Shown: positions 32,251-44,196 of the stretch, in pieces
Layout: every line of letters starts with the position of its first letter
Position numbering within the stretch: the first letter of the stretch is position 1
DNA from: Streptomyces sp. AA1529
Lineage (GTDB): Bacteria > Actinomycetota > Actinomycetes > Streptomycetales > Streptomycetaceae
Length of the DNA: 64,000 nt
Reading direction: 5' to 3'
Assembly (NCBI RefSeq): GCF_000280905.1
Contig: NZ_ALAP01000037.1
Span: forward strand, 1-64,000
Made by a program: the position numbers and the translations under genes
Notes under the pieces: generated by a model
The model's input: only the letters and a program-made list of their open reading frames with translations
The model's database searches: none
What the model was told of the DNA's origin: nothing

Positions 32251-32288
32251 CCGAGCCCCTGCCGGCCGGGGGCCGGTCAGGGGCTCGG
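32251..32288 (-). terminator. Stem-loop terminator between DUF3052 gene and ahpE
   Basis: CCGAGCCCCTG pairs with CAGGGGCTCGG, extended inward by CCGGCC/GGCCGG with one bulged base. It separates two genes of the same direction, so ahpE needs its own promoter. Confidence 0.75.
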
Positions 32289-32437
32289 TTCGTTCGCGTC
32301 GGAACGCGTCGGACACGCACCGGAGGCGGTCATGAGGCGGTATGGGGCGGCAGACGACGCAGAAGGAAGGCCCGAAGGGGGCGCCGTCCCTCGCGCAGCA
32401 CCGTCCGTGGTGTACCGATGCGGGGCGCAAGCGCCGG

Positions 32438-32875
32438 TCAGCGCTTGTTGGGGGATCCCTTCGGGGTGACCAGGCGGCTGCCCGTCCAGTCCTTGGCCGC
32501 GTTGAAGCTCTTGGTCTGGGAGAGCCCGGCGGTCTGGGAGGCCTCACCGATGTCGCTGGGCTCCACGTAGCCCTCGCGGCCCGTCTTGGGGGTCAGCAGC
32601 CAGACGGGGGCACCTTCGTCGATCATCGTGGTGGCGTCCACCAGCGCGTCCGTCAGGTCGCCGTCCTCGTCGCGGAACCACAGCACCACGGCGTCGGCCA
32701 CATCGCCGTATTCCTCGTCGACCAGTTCCGCGCCGGTGATCTCCTCGATGGACTCGCGGAGCTCCTGGTCTACGTCGTCGTCGTAGCCGATCTCCTGGAC
32801 CACCTGTCCGGGCTGGAAACCCAGCCTTGCGGCGGGGTTGGTCCGCTCCTCCGCGTGGTCCGCGGTCGCGCTCAC
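32438..32875 (-). CDS. DUF3052 family protein
   Basis: The 145-residue acidic protein has the DUF3052 core: ARLGFQPGQVVQEIGYDDDV, then GAELVDEEYGDVADAVVLWF and VWLLTPKTGREGYVEPSDIG. GTG at 32875 follows GGAGG by seven bases. Conserved across Actinobacteria and sited beside aceE, it is of unknown function. A role tied to pyruvate or fatty-acid metabolism is only suggested by gene order. It is divergent from aceE across a 500-base gap. Confidence 0.9.
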   Translation of the reverse strand: MSATADHAEERTNPAARLGFQPGQVVQEIGYDDDVDQELRESIEEITGAELVDEEYGDVADAVVLWFRDEDGDLTDALVDATTMIDEGAPVWLLTPKTGREGYVEPSDIGEASQTAGLSQTKSFNAAKDWTGSRLVTPKGSPNKR

Positions 32876-33381
32876 GGATTGCCTCCAGTCATGTTTTGCG
32901 AATATGGGGTTGCGACCCCGCGCGTACGCGAGGCATGGGCCGTAGTCCACACGGGCGGGCCGGATCACGCAAGTACCCGGCCTCCCATCCCGCCCAAACG
33001 TTGACGTCTCATACCACAATGCCTGATCGAGAGTGATTCAGGCCACATTGCGGCCGCCAGGATCTGCCAGGTTTGCCCCGGCTGACCCGGGGGAGCCGTA
33101 AGGGCACCCGGAGGACCGAACGCACGTTTGGGGTGATCGGTGCGGAGCGCGGACCTCCTCCCGGAACGGGCGTAAGGTGGCAGGTCGACCGCGTCGTTGC
33201 ACCTGCGTACACCCCCTTCCGGCCCGCCTCGAAAGGCGCTGGGTTACTTATCGGTAGAGATGACGTCACAGCAGCGGCGGTCCACGATGGAGGCGGCGCG
33301 CCGCTCCGCTGAGCACGATCCAGGGCGTCCGCCGCCGCCCGGCCCCCAAGCACCATCCGACCGATACAGCGAAGGAACAGC
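32876..33381. other. Divergent promoter region between DUF3052 gene and aceE
   Basis: About 500 bases without a credible gene. There are AT-richer patches at 32890-32910 and 33005-33035, a short hairpin GGGGTTGCGACCCC near 32904, and a TAAGGT-like minus 10 near 33170. The length suggests regulated expression of aceE, but I see no clear operator. Confidence 0.5.
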
Positions 33382-36129
<2,748 letters not shown>

Positions 36130-36172
36130 GCCGGATGCCCTCGGCCGGGAGCCCGCAGGCTGCCGGCCCGGC

Positions 36173-36220
36173 CCCGGTGGCCGGGTGCGGTCCAGGAACG
36201 GACCGCACCCGGCCACCGGG
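36173..36220 (+). terminator. Strong terminator after aceE (21-bp arms)
   Basis: Arms at 36173-36193 and 36200-36220 pair perfectly around an AGGAAC loop, about 45 bases past the aceE stop codon. Confidence 0.88.
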
Positions 36221-36262
36221 CCGCGGAACGCGGTCGGGTGCCCCGCGTGCCCGGTGCGCACC

Positions 36263-36727
36263 TCAGTGCTCCCATACCTTGAAGGCCCGCACCCGATAGG
36301 GCAGCTCGGGCGTCCAGGACCCCGAGGGATGGGTGTGGAACTCGGCCGTCTCCGCGCACTCCTCGCTCTGGTAGAGGGTGACGGGCCGGCCGGTGCGGTT
36401 GGCCGCCGAGGTGGCCGAGGCGCCGCCCGTCAGCGGCGTACAGCTCTCGATGTCGATACCGCGCAGCTCATGGACGCGCGGTGTGCCCTTGAACTCCGTA
36501 CGCTCCCACAGGCACAGCTCCCCCGGTCCGCACTCTCCCAGCCTGGGCGCGGCCTTCCTCCCGGCGGCCTGGTGATGGGGCTGGTGGGGCACGGCGTAGC
36601 CCCGCGCCGCCCGCTGCTGGGTCTGCGCCCCCACCGGCTGTGCGGCGGCTGTCATCGCCACCGCCAGCGTGGTCACGGCCAGGACTCCGGCCGCCCTCCT
36701 CGGACCTCGTCCGAACATGCCTTGCAC
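36263..36727 (-). CDS. Secreted peptidase-inhibitor-like protein (family I36 type)
   Basis: The 154-residue precursor has a classical signal peptide (Arg-rich start, then VLAVTTLAVAMTAAAQPVGA, cleavage likely after AQA/GAQ). The mature part has the pattern CGPGELCLWERTEFKGT, then SATSAANRTGRPVTLYQSEE and FHTHPSG, like small beta-rich inhibitors of family I36 in Streptomyces. Four Cys could make two disulphides. GTG at 36727 has GGGGGAG nine bases upstream. It is convergent with aceE. The inhibitor role is from family resemblance only. Confidence 0.7.
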   Translation of the reverse strand: MQGMFGRGPRRAAGVLAVTTLAVAMTAAAQPVGAQTQQRAARGYAVPHQPHHQAAGRKAAPRLGECGPGELCLWERTEFKGTPRVHELRGIDIESCTPLTGGASATSAANRTGRPVTLYQSEECAETAEFHTHPSGSWTPELPYRVRAFKVWEH

Positions 36728-36847
36728 GGCTGATCACTCCCCCGCTGAAGGCCGGGCACGTCGCCGCCCGGCGTGTGACCAGCATGTCCGCGCCGCGGAA
36801 GGACAGCCAAGAGCAAGCGGCCGGGTTCACCGGGACAGGTGGCGGAG

Positions 36848-36874
36848 TTGTCCACAACTCGCGAGTTATCCACC
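36848..36874. promoter_or_regulatory. Pair of DnaA boxes around a short palindrome
   Basis: TTGTCCACA at 36848 and TTATCCACC at 36866 have centres 18 bases apart, with a 6+6 palindrome AACTCG/CGAGTT between. Two boxes are too few for oriC. The site could bind DnaA for titration or gene control. Confidence 0.45.
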
Positions 36875-37138
36875 GTCACCGGCGACACCGGGCCGGGAAG
36901 AGGTCCGGTGCGCCACGCTGTGTCCGGTCAGTACGGGGCAGCGGCCGGAGGCAGCGGTGAGGCGTGTCGAGAGCGGGTCCACCGAGCCGGGAACGCACCG
37001 GAGCCCGGAACGCGCCGGAGCCGGGACGCGCCGGCACGGGGAGCCACGGCTTCCCGTCACCGGGCCGACAGCGTCGGCAGCTTCGGCCCGGGAGCCGTTC
37101 CGTACCCCGCATCCGGCGGCCGGCTCCGGCAGGCCGTT

Positions 37139-37168
37139 CCCGAAGGGCCTTGTGTGCGGCCCTTCGGG
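37139..37168 (-). terminator. Terminator of the MFS exporter gene
   Basis: CCCGAAGGGCC pairs with GGCCCTTCGGG around TTGTGTGC, twelve bases downstream of the exporter stop codon on the minus strand. Confidence 0.8.
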
Positions 37169-37180
37169 CAGGGACTCTCC

Positions 37181-38794
37181 TCAGACGTGCACGGAGGGCC
37201 CGGCGTCGTTCTTGCCGCGACTGGTGAAGACGGCCACGCCGGCGGCCAGGACCGAGACGATGCCCGCACAGACGAACGCCAGGCCCATGCCCGAGACGAA
37301 GGCGCCGTGCACCGCGTGCTCGATCGCCTCCGCCACCCGTTCCGGCGTCCCCTTCGGCACGGGTGCAATGCCCACCTCGGCCGCGTCCTTGAGGGCAGCC
37401 TCCTTCTCACCCGACAGCGGGGGCAGCTTGGCCTCGGCCCACTTGCGAGGCAGTTCGCTGCCGACCCGGGAAGCCATCACCGCCCCGAGCACGGCCGTGC
37501 CGAGGCTGCCGCCCACCTGCATGGCGGCCTGCTGGAGCCCGCCCGCGACACCGGCGTGCTGCAGCGGCGCGTTGCCGACGATCACTTCGGTGGCGCCGAC
37601 CATCACCGGTGCGAGCCCGAGGCCCAGCAGGGCGAACCACAGGGAGGTGACGCCCATGCCGCTGTCCGCCTCCAGGGTGGAGAGTCCGAACATGGCGACG
37701 GCCGCCAGAATCATGGCGCCGGCCAGCGGCACGCGAGGGCCGACCTTGGTGATGACCGCGCCCGCCAGCGGTGAGGCGACGATCATCATCGCGGTGAGCG
37801 GCAGCAGACGCAGCCCGCTGTCCACCGGCGAGAGGCCGTTGACGTTCTGCAGGTAGAAGGTGACGAAGAAGATGCCGCCCATGAAGCCGAAGGCCATGAG
37901 CACCATCAGCACGGTTCCGGCGGTCAGCGGTACCGAGCGGAACATGCTCATCGGCAGCAGCGGTTCCGCGACCCTGGTCTCCCAGAAACCGAAGACGGCG
38001 AAGGCCAGCAGGGAGACGGCCAGGAATCCGAGGGTCCTGGGGTCGCCCCAGTGCCAGTCGGGCGCCTTGATGATGGCCCAGACGAGGCAGAACATGGCGC
38101 CGGACAGCAGGAGGATGCCGAGCAGGTCGAAGGACCGGGGAGCGTCCTTCGACCGCCGGTCCAGCAGCAGGACGAGCCCCATCACCAGTGCGAGCGCGCC
38201 GACCGGGATGTTGATGAAGAAGACCGACTCCCAGCCCTTGTGCTCGACCAGCAGCCCCCCGACGATCGGCCCGGCCGCCGTCGAGGCGCCGATGACCGCT
38301 CCCCAGATGCCGATGGCCGCGTTCAGCCGCTCGGCGGGGAAGGAGGCACGCAGCAGACCCAGCGCGGCCGGCATCAGCAGCGCACCGCACATGCCCTGGA
38401 GCACCCGGAAGGTGATGACGAGCGCCACGCTGCCGGACAGGCCGATGGCGGCGGAGGCGGCGGCGAAGCCGACCACGCCGCCGAGGAAGGTCTGCCGGTG
38501 CCCGAAGCGGTCGCCCAGCTTGCCGGCGGTGATCAGCGAGACCGCGAGCGCGAGCAGATAGCCGTTGGTGATCCACTGGACATCGGCCAGGGAGGCGTCG
38601 AGGTCGTGCTGGATGGCGGGGTTGGCGATGGCGACGATCGTCCCGTCGAGGGCGACCATCGCGACCCCGAAGGCGACGGTGACGAGGGTCAGCCACGGGT
38701 GTCCCCGCAGCCCGCTGCGGGGCTCCGGGCCGCCGCCGTCGGCGGGTGCTGGATCCGGCGCGTCGTCCGCGACGGTGCTGGTCTGGGTGGTCAT
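37181..38794 (-). CDS. MFS drug-efflux transporter, DHA2 (14-helix) family
   Basis: The 537-residue protein has fourteen hydrophobic helices, the DHA2 opening motif MVALDGTIVAIANPAIQ, motif A GKLGDRFGHRQTF, and motif C-like GAVIGASTAAGPIVGG in helix 5. It exports cationic drugs or antibiotics with proton antiport. I chose ATG at 38794; no ribosome site is visible, but TTGTCA (38818-38823) and CATTAT lie close upstream on the minus strand, so the message may be leaderless. It is divergent from a TetR regulator, with an operator-like palindrome between, so expression is likely induced by its substrate. Confidence 0.9.
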   Translation of the reverse strand: MTTQTSTVADDAPDPAPADGGGPEPRSGLRGHPWLTLVTVAFGVAMVALDGTIVAIANPAIQHDLDASLADVQWITNGYLLALAVSLITAGKLGDRFGHRQTFLGGVVGFAAASAAIGLSGSVALVITFRVLQGMCGALLMPAALGLLRASFPAERLNAAIGIWGAVIGASTAAGPIVGGLLVEHKGWESVFFINIPVGALALVMGLVLLLDRRSKDAPRSFDLLGILLLSGAMFCLVWAIIKAPDWHWGDPRTLGFLAVSLLAFAVFGFWETRVAEPLLPMSMFRSVPLTAGTVLMVLMAFGFMGGIFFVTFYLQNVNGLSPVDSGLRLLPLTAMMIVASPLAGAVITKVGPRVPLAGAMILAAVAMFGLSTLEADSGMGVTSLWFALLGLGLAPVMVGATEVIVGNAPLQHAGVAGGLQQAAMQVGGSLGTAVLGAVMASRVGSELPRKWAEAKLPPLSGEKEAALKDAAEVGIAPVPKGTPERVAEAIEHAVHGAFVSGMGLAFVCAGIVSVLAAGVAVFTSRGKNDAGPSVHV

Positions 38795-38817
38795 GGCCGG
38801 AGGATAATGACAGCTGC

Positions 38818-38852
38818 TGACAATTGACAAACTAAATTATTAGTCGGTAAAT
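38818..38852. promoter_or_regulatory. Overlapping divergent promoters with TetR operator candidate
   Basis: Plus strand: TTGACA (38824-38829) and GTAAAT (38847-38852) with 17 bases between. Minus strand: TTGTCA (38823-38818) leads into the exporter. ACTAAATTATTAGT (38831-38844) is a palindrome with 5-bp arms between the plus-strand boxes. The stretch is strikingly AT-rich for this genome. Confidence 0.65.
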
Positions 38853-38904
38853 GACAGTAGGCGCTCACACATCGTGAACGCCTCGCCGGAGAGAGGAAGC
38901 GGCA

Positions 38905-39534
38905 TTGACGGGGCTGCGTGAACGGAAGAAACAGCGCACAAGAGACGCGCTGATCGTGGCCGCCCACGAACTCTTCGTCACGCAGGGCTACGAGACCACC
39001 ACCGTCGACCAGATCGCCGAGGCCGTCGACGTCTCCCAGCGCACCTTCTTCCGCTACTTCGCGAACAAGGAGGAGGTCGCGCTCTTCCTGCAGAACATGG
39101 TGGAGCGCATCTACTACGAGGCCGTGTGCGCCCGCCCGGTGGCCGAGCCGCCGCTGGAGTGCCTGCGCAGCACCCTCGACGACGTGTGGGACGACGTCGG
39201 AGTGGCCGTCGAGGAGATCACCCCGCTCCCCCTCCACCTGAAGATGTGCCAGGTCATCGAGGTGACTCCGCCCCTGCTGGCCGCACATCTGCGGCACTCG
39301 CTGCTGATGGAGGAGAAGCTCGTCCAGGAGGTCGCCCGGCGCACCGGGGTGGACGCCGACCGGGACCCGCGGCCGCGGGTGCTGGTCGCCGCGTTCACCG
39401 GGGTGATGCGCACCGCCGCCCGGCAGTGGAGCATGCGCAACGACGCCTCGCTGGAGACGGCACGCGAGGTCACCCGCGACTACATCGCGCAACTGGGCCC
39501 CGCACTCGCCTCCGACTGGGGACGGCGGAGCTGA
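38905..39534 (+). CDS. TetR-family repressor of the adjacent exporter
   Basis: The 209-residue protein has the TetR helix-turn-helix TTVDQIAEAVDVSQRTFFRYF (20 quoted: TTVDQIAEAVDVSQRTFFRY) at residues 33-53, preceded by RDALIVAAHELFVTQGYE. The remaining 150 residues are the ligand-binding helices. TTG at 38905 is used, with GAGAGAGGAAG upstream. Divergence from the DHA2 exporter and the shared promoter region imply it represses the exporter and itself until a drug binds. Confidence 0.88.
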   Translation: MTGLRERKKQRTRDALIVAAHELFVTQGYETTTVDQIAEAVDVSQRTFFRYFANKEEVALFLQNMVERIYYEAVCARPVAEPPLECLRSTLDDVWDDVGVAVEEITPLPLHLKMCQVIEVTPPLLAAHLRHSLLMEEKLVQEVARRTGVDADRDPRPRVLVAAFTGVMRTAARQWSMRNDASLETAREVTRDYIAQLGPALASDWGRRS

Positions 39535-39693
39535 TCCCGATCGCCGCGCCCCGCACGGCAGTTGCCCACCGTGACTGCCGCACGGTACGGACACGCCACC
39601 CGCACCCGACCGCGCAGTGCGAAACGTGAGATGACTCACCCGGGCTTCCTGAATGCGGGACCGCTCAGCGGCATCTCCTAGGGTGTCGCCCCA

Positions 39694-40953
39694 GTGACTT
39701 ACTTCCCCGCACCAGGCAACCCGTTGTCCGGACTCGGCGTCCCCGCACCAGGCGCCCCGGGCATCACGGTCTGGCGCGCGGTGCTCGCCCTGGCCGTCGT
39801 CCTCGTCCTGCTGGCGACATCCGGCTGGACGGCGGTGCGCAAGCACCAGGCGGAGGACGGGCCGCGCGCAGCGGCCGTGCACGCCTGGAAGAAGGCATCC
39901 CTCGCCGGGCGCCCCCTGCCCGCCCCCGACGCCCCGCCCGGCAGCATCGCCCGCTACTTCGCCGGACTGAGCCGGGCCCAGCAGCGCGACCTCGCCACCC
40001 GCTTCCCGCTCGTCGTGGGCAACCTCGGCGGCGCGCCGCTGGAACTGCGCTACCGGGCGAACCACACCGCGCTGCTCCAGGCCCGCGACACCGAGCGCAA
40101 GCGGATGCGGGACGAGCGGCTGACCGAGGAGGGCCGCAGCCGGGCGAAGCACCGGATGCACCGCTTCACCTCGATGCTCGGCCCGCAGCGGCAGATCCTC
40201 GCCTTCGACCCGACAGGACGCGGCCGGGCCGCCGAGGTCTTCGGCGACCTGCGCGACGCCCGGCGGGTCTCGGTGGTCGTCCCCGGCGTCGACACCGAAC
40301 TGCTGACCTTCGAGAAGTCGGCGCGGCAGTACTCGGCGCCGGTCGGCATGGCCGACGCGCTGCAACAGCAGCAGCACACCACCCGCCCCGGCGTGCGCAC
40401 GGCGACCATCGCCTGGGCCGACTACACCGCACCCGCCGGACTCGGCGTGGACGCCGCCTCGGGCGGAGACGCCGAGTCCGGCGCGGTACGGCTGGACGAC
40501 CTGGTGCGCTCCCTGCCCGCCACCTCGGCCGCTGCCGCCCCCGAGGTCGCGCTGTTCTGCCACAGCTACGGATCGGTGGTCTGCGGGGTGGCGGCGCGCC
40601 GGCTGCCGGACAGCGTCACCGACATCGCCGTCGCGGGCAGCCCGGGGATGCGCGCCGACAACGCGGCGCACCTCGGCACCCGCGCCCACGTCTGGGCGAT
40701 GCGGGACGACGACGACTGGATCGCCGATGTCCCCCACCTGGATGTCGGAGGGCTCGGACACGGTGCGGACCCGGTGGCCGACGGATTCGGTGCCCGGCAG
40801 CTGTCGGCTCGCGGCGCCGTCGGCCACACCGGCTACTTCGTGCCGCACACCGGCAGCCTCGCCAACTTCGCCGCGATCGGCACCGGCGCCTACCAGGACG
40901 TCGTCTGCGACTCCTCCGATCCGGAATGCTCCCTCCTCCCGGGCGCCTCCTGA
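39694..40953 (+). CDS. DUF1023-type alpha/beta hydrolase, membrane-anchored
   Basis: The 419-residue protein has one N-terminal membrane anchor (VLALAVVLVLLATSGWT) and an extracytoplasmic hydrolase domain with the nucleophile elbow FCHSYGSVVCG and downstream GSPGMRADNAAHLGT. The final His is likely in GHTGYFVPHTGSL. DUF1023 proteins of Actinobacteria keep this elbow. GTG at 39694 lies nine bases after a TAGGGT minus 10, so the transcript is probably leaderless. A second copy of the family sits at 44534-45721, with the DUF4429 gene and a two-component system between. Confidence 0.82.
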   Translation: MTYFPAPGNPLSGLGVPAPGAPGITVWRAVLALAVVLVLLATSGWTAVRKHQAEDGPRAAAVHAWKKASLAGRPLPAPDAPPGSIARYFAGLSRAQQRDLATRFPLVVGNLGGAPLELRYRANHTALLQARDTERKRMRDERLTEEGRSRAKHRMHRFTSMLGPQRQILAFDPTGRGRAAEVFGDLRDARRVSVVVPGVDTELLTFEKSARQYSAPVGMADALQQQQHTTRPGVRTATIAWADYTAPAGLGVDAASGGDAESGAVRLDDLVRSLPATSAAAAPEVALFCHSYGSVVCGVAARRLPDSVTDIAVAGSPGMRADNAAHLGTRAHVWAMRDDDDWIADVPHLDVGGLGHGADPVADGFGARQLSARGAVGHTGYFVPHTGSLANFAAIGTGAYQDVVCDSSDPECSLLPGAS

Positions 40954-41076
40954 CAGCGCATCCGGGGCCTGCGGCACTCCGCCGGGCCGTACGCAGCCCG
41001 CCGAATCTGCGCGCGTAGCACCACGGAGAGCGGCGGAGGGGGGACGGACGGCGGACCGCCGCATACGATGGCCCAC

Positions 41077-41952
41077 ATGGGTGACGTACTGGCTGGAATT
41101 CACTCCGCCTGGGAGTTCACAGCGGACTCCGTGCTCATCCGCTTCGAACGGGGGATTCGCACGCCGAAGCTCTTCCAGGTGCTCGGGGAACGGCGTATCC
41201 CGTACGAGGCGCTGAGCACCGTCGAGCTGGCCCCGGGCGGCAAGCGCGGCACCGTCGTGCTGCGCGCCGTGCCCCGGGAGGGCGCGGACCCGCTGCTGGA
41301 AGCGGCAGCCGGACAGCTCAAGGAGAGCAGCGACCCCTACCGGTTGGTGCTGCCCGCCGAGCGCGAGCCGCTCGCGGACCGCTACGCCGCCGAACTGCGG
41401 GCGGCGCTGCCCCCGGAGGCGGCCAAACCGGCCCAGGACCACCTCGTCGCCGCACCCTCCGCCCCGCAGAGCTTCAAGGCGTACGACGGCAAGGCGTCCT
41501 TCGACGGCACGGGAGTCGGCTTCCGGTGGTTCTGGACGGGGGCCTCGACGGCCAAATGGAAGGCCGGCGACCAGTACTTCCCGGTCGGTGAGCTGGAGAG
41601 CGTCGAGTGGTGCTCACCGGAGGGGCCCGGCGGCCATCTGCGGCTGCGCCCACGCGGAGCGGAGATCCTCGCGGAGGCCGACCAGGACCCGGCCTCCGTG
41701 GTGTTCGGACTCGGCTACGGACCCGTCTACGAGTCCCTGCCCTTCGCCGCCTCGGTCCTGGAGGCGGTACGGGCGGCCGGGCCGGTGCGGGAGACCGGGA
41801 GTGTCTGCTCGGCGCCCGCACCGCAGCCGCCCCGTTCGGACCCGGCGGATGTGGCCGAACGCATCCGGCACCTCGGCGAACTGCACGACGCCGGGCTGCT
41901 GACCGACCACGAGTTCACCGCCAAGAAGGCGGAGCTGCTGGCGGAGCTGTGA
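41077..41952 (+). CDS. DUF4429 protein with C-terminal SHOCT-like segment
   Basis: The 291-residue protein begins MGDVLAGIHSAWEFTADSVL and has two PH-like DUF4429 domains (residues 5-105 and 125-225, the second with ASFDGTGVGFRWFW). It ends with the short helical pair ERIRHLGELHDAGLLTDHEF typical of SHOCT oligomerisation segments. The ATG at 41077 is preferred because TACGAT seven bases upstream looks like a minus 10 of a leaderless transcript. Cytoplasmic; role unknown. Its stop overlaps the start of the sensor kinase (GTGA), so they are co-translated and probably work together. Confidence 0.88.
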   Translation: MGDVLAGIHSAWEFTADSVLIRFERGIRTPKLFQVLGERRIPYEALSTVELAPGGKRGTVVLRAVPREGADPLLEAAAGQLKESSDPYRLVLPAEREPLADRYAAELRAALPPEAAKPAQDHLVAAPSAPQSFKAYDGKASFDGTGVGFRWFWTGASTAKWKAGDQYFPVGELESVEWCSPEGPGGHLRLRPRGAEILAEADQDPASVVFGLGYGPVYESLPFAASVLEAVRAAGPVRETGSVCSAPAPQPPRSDPADVAERIRHLGELHDAGLLTDHEFTAKKAELLAEL

Positions 41953-43433
41953 CCCCGGGATCCGCGCTCTCCCCCCTGTGGGGCCAACTGCGCTCGCTCG
42001 CCGCCGCCCTGGCCACCCCCGCCGCCTCGCGTGAACCGCTGCTGGGCCACGCGGCCTCCCGCACCGTGCGGCTGCTGCCCTATGTGCTGGCGTCCGGCTT
42101 CACGATCGTGCTCCTCCCGGTGACCGCACAGGTGCTCTCGCACGACTTCGCGGTGCCCGGCGGCTGGGCCGGTGTGCTGAGCGTGGCGCAGACCGCGCCC
42201 CTGCTCCTGGCGGTGACCCGGCCGCTGCCCGCCTGGTGGATCGTCTTCGGTGCGGACCTGGCCGGCGCCCTGGTGCTGCTGGTGACGGGCGGAGGCGCCG
42301 GACGGCCCTGGCCGTGGCCGCCGATGGTGATCGTGGGCTGCCTGGTGCTGTATCTGGCGCTGGCGCTGCGCGAGAGCCGCCGCACGCTGCTCGCGGTCTG
42401 GCTCGTGACGGTGTCCGCCTCGCTCGCGCTGGGGTTCACCGCGCCCGAGCGCAGCGAGGGGACGAACGTGCTGCTGATCGTGCTGAGCGGCGCCGTACTG
42501 CTGCTCGGTGCCACCTTGCGGGAGCGGGCCGAGGCGCAGCGCCGACTGGCGGAGCAGGAGCACATCAGCGAGGCCGAACGCGCCCGCCGCACCCTGCTGG
42601 AGGAGCGCGCCCGGATCGCCCGGGAACTGCACGACGTGGTCGCGCACCACATGTCCGTCATCACCGTCCAGGCCGACAGCGCGCCCTACCGGATCGCGGA
42701 GATGCCGCAGGAGGCGCGCGAGGAGTTCGGCTCCATCGCCGCGGCCGCACGCGAGTCGCTGACCGAGATGCGCCGCCTGCTCGGCGTCCTGCGCAGCGAG
42801 ACCACCCGCGGTGAACGAGCCCCCCAGCCCGGCCTGGAGCGGCTGGAGCAGCTCGTGGAGGCGACCGTACGCGCCGGAGTGCCCACCGAGCTGGACCTCG
42901 CACTGCCCGGTGCGGAGAACGGGCCCGAGGCAGGGGACGGTGCCGGGAGGGAGGACGGGGCCGAGAGGGGGGACGGGACCGGTGCGGCGGGTGCGGACGC
43001 TCCTGCGCCGACCGTGACGCTCTCGGCGTACCGGATCGTCCAGGAGGCGCTCGCCAACGTCGTGCGGCACGCACCCGGCGCCCGGACCCGCGTCTCGGTG
43101 ACGGTTCCGGACGAGGGCTGGCTGTCCGTGGTGGTCGTCAACGGCGCCTCGCCGGAACCGGAAGCGGCCCCGCTGGAGACGACCGGCACCGGGCACGGCC
43201 TGGTGGGGATGCGGGAACGGGTGCGGCTGGTCGGCGGGAGCCTGCAGGTCGGTGCACTGCCCGACGGCGGATTCCGGGTCGCGGCCCGACTGCCGCTGCA
43301 CCCGCCCCCCGCCGCTCCGTCCGGACCGCACGACGAGGCCTCTCCCGGGGCCGACGTGCGGGACGCGGAGCGGGACCGGGCCTGCGAGCACGCACCCGAC
43401 CCGCGGCACACCGGCTCCACCCCGACCGTATGA
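41949..43433 (+). CDS. Membrane sensor histidine kinase (NarL/LuxR-system type)
   Basis: The 494-residue protein has about five membrane helices (LPYVLASGFTIVLLPVTA to VLLIVLSGAVLLLGATL), then a HisKA_3 dimerisation helix with the phospho-acceptor ARIARELHDVVAHHMSVI and an HATPase domain with IVQEALANVVRHAPG and GTGHGLVGMRERVRLVGG. A low-complexity Gly/Asp/Glu insertion (about residues 318-350) splits the C-terminal half. GTG at 41949 overlaps the DUF4429 stop. It pairs with the response regulator 28 bases downstream. Signal unknown. Confidence 0.92.
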   Translation: MTPGSALSPLWGQLRSLAAALATPAASREPLLGHAASRTVRLLPYVLASGFTIVLLPVTAQVLSHDFAVPGGWAGVLSVAQTAPLLLAVTRPLPAWWIVFGADLAGALVLLVTGGGAGRPWPWPPMVIVGCLVLYLALALRESRRTLLAVWLVTVSASLALGFTAPERSEGTNVLLIVLSGAVLLLGATLRERAEAQRRLAEQEHISEAERARRTLLEERARIARELHDVVAHHMSVITVQADSAPYRIAEMPQEAREEFGSIAAAARESLTEMRRLLGVLRSETTRGERAPQPGLERLEQLVEATVRAGVPTELDLALPGAENGPEAGDGAGREDGAERGDGTGAAGADAPAPTVTLSAYRIVQEALANVVRHAPGARTRVSVTVPDEGWLSVVVVNGASPEPEAAPLETTGTGHGLVGMRERVRLVGGSLQVGALPDGGFRVAARLPLHPPPAAPSGPHDEASPGADVRDAERDRACEHAPDPRHTGSTPTV

Positions 43434-43461
43434 TCCGACCGTCTGGAAGGCGCTCCCCCGC

Positions 43462-44196
43462 ATGAACGGCATCGGCACGTCCGGCGTTCCCCCGACCGGC
43501 CGGGTGACCCGCCTGGTCATCGTCGACGACCAGGCCATGGTCCGGGCGGGATTCGCCGCGCTGCTGGCCGCCCAGAGCGACATCGACGTGGTGGGCGAGG
43601 CCCCCGACGGCGCGGCGGGCGTCGAGCTGTGCCGCCGGGTCCACCCCGACGTGGTGCTGATGGACGTGCGGATGCCGCGCCTGGACGGCCTGGAGGCGGC
43701 CGAGCAGCTCCTCGACCCGCCGCCGGGCGTCACCCACCGTCCCAAGGTGCTGATGCTGACGACGTTCGACGTGGACGACTATGTGTACGAGGCGCTGCGG
43801 CTGGGCGCGAGCGGCTTCCTGCTCAAGGACGCGCCGCCGGCCGACCTGATCGCCGCGGTGCGGGTGGTCGCCGAGGGCGAGGCCCTGCTGGCGCCCTCGG
43901 TGACCCGGCGGCTGATCGCCGAGTTCGCCCGGCAGCGGGCCGGGAACGGCCCGCTGCGGGGGCGGGCCCAGGCGTCCGGACTACGGCTCAAGACACTCAC
44001 CGAACGGGAGACCGAGGTGCTGGAGCTCGTGGCCCGCGGACGGTCCAACACCGAGATCGCCGAGATCCTCGTGCTGGCCGAGCAGACGGTGAAGACCCAT
44101 GTGAGCCGCGTCTTCGCCAAGCTGGGGCTGCGCGACCGGGCCCAGGCCGTCGTCTTCGCCTACGAGTCGGGGCTGGTCGCGCCGGGCGACCACTAG
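43462..44196 (+). CDS. NarL-family response regulator
   Basis: The 244-residue protein has a receiver domain (LVIVDDQAMVRAGFAALL, phosphorylated Asp in VLMDVRMPRLDG, Lys in GFLLKDAPP) and a LuxR-type helix-turn-helix (LTERETEVLELVARG, then AEQTVKTHVSRVFAKLGLRD). It is the partner of the kinase just upstream. A Gly/Arg linker of about 20 residues joins the domains. It most likely controls the neighbouring DUF4429 or hydrolase genes, but no binding site could be seen. Confidence 0.93.
   Translation: MNGIGTSGVPPTGRVTRLVIVDDQAMVRAGFAALLAAQSDIDVVGEAPDGAAGVELCRRVHPDVVLMDVRMPRLDGLEAAEQLLDPPPGVTHRPKVLMLTTFDVDDYVYEALRLGASGFLLKDAPPADLIAAVRVVAEGEALLAPSVTRRLIAEFARQRAGNGPLRGRAQASGLRLKTLTERETEVLELVARGRSNTEIAEILVLAEQTVKTHVSRVFAKLGLRDRAQAVVFAYESGLVAPGDH

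Larger units (their letters stand above)
36728..37180. other. Non-coding region with DnaA boxes and GC-rich repeats
   Basis: About 450 bases with no supported gene. It contains TTGTCCACA (36848-36856, the Streptomyces DnaA box consensus) and TTATCCACC (36866-36874), separated by the palindrome AACTCGCGAGTT, then imperfect repeats of a GGAACGC/GCCGGAGCC type (36975-37035) and the terminator of the exporter gene. Confidence 0.55.

Noticed and set aside
38791..41442. Minus-strand open frame of 883 codons across the TetR and DUF1023 genes
   Set aside because: It runs through two well-supported plus-strand genes with known motifs; Val/Gly/Arg-rich shadow sequence.
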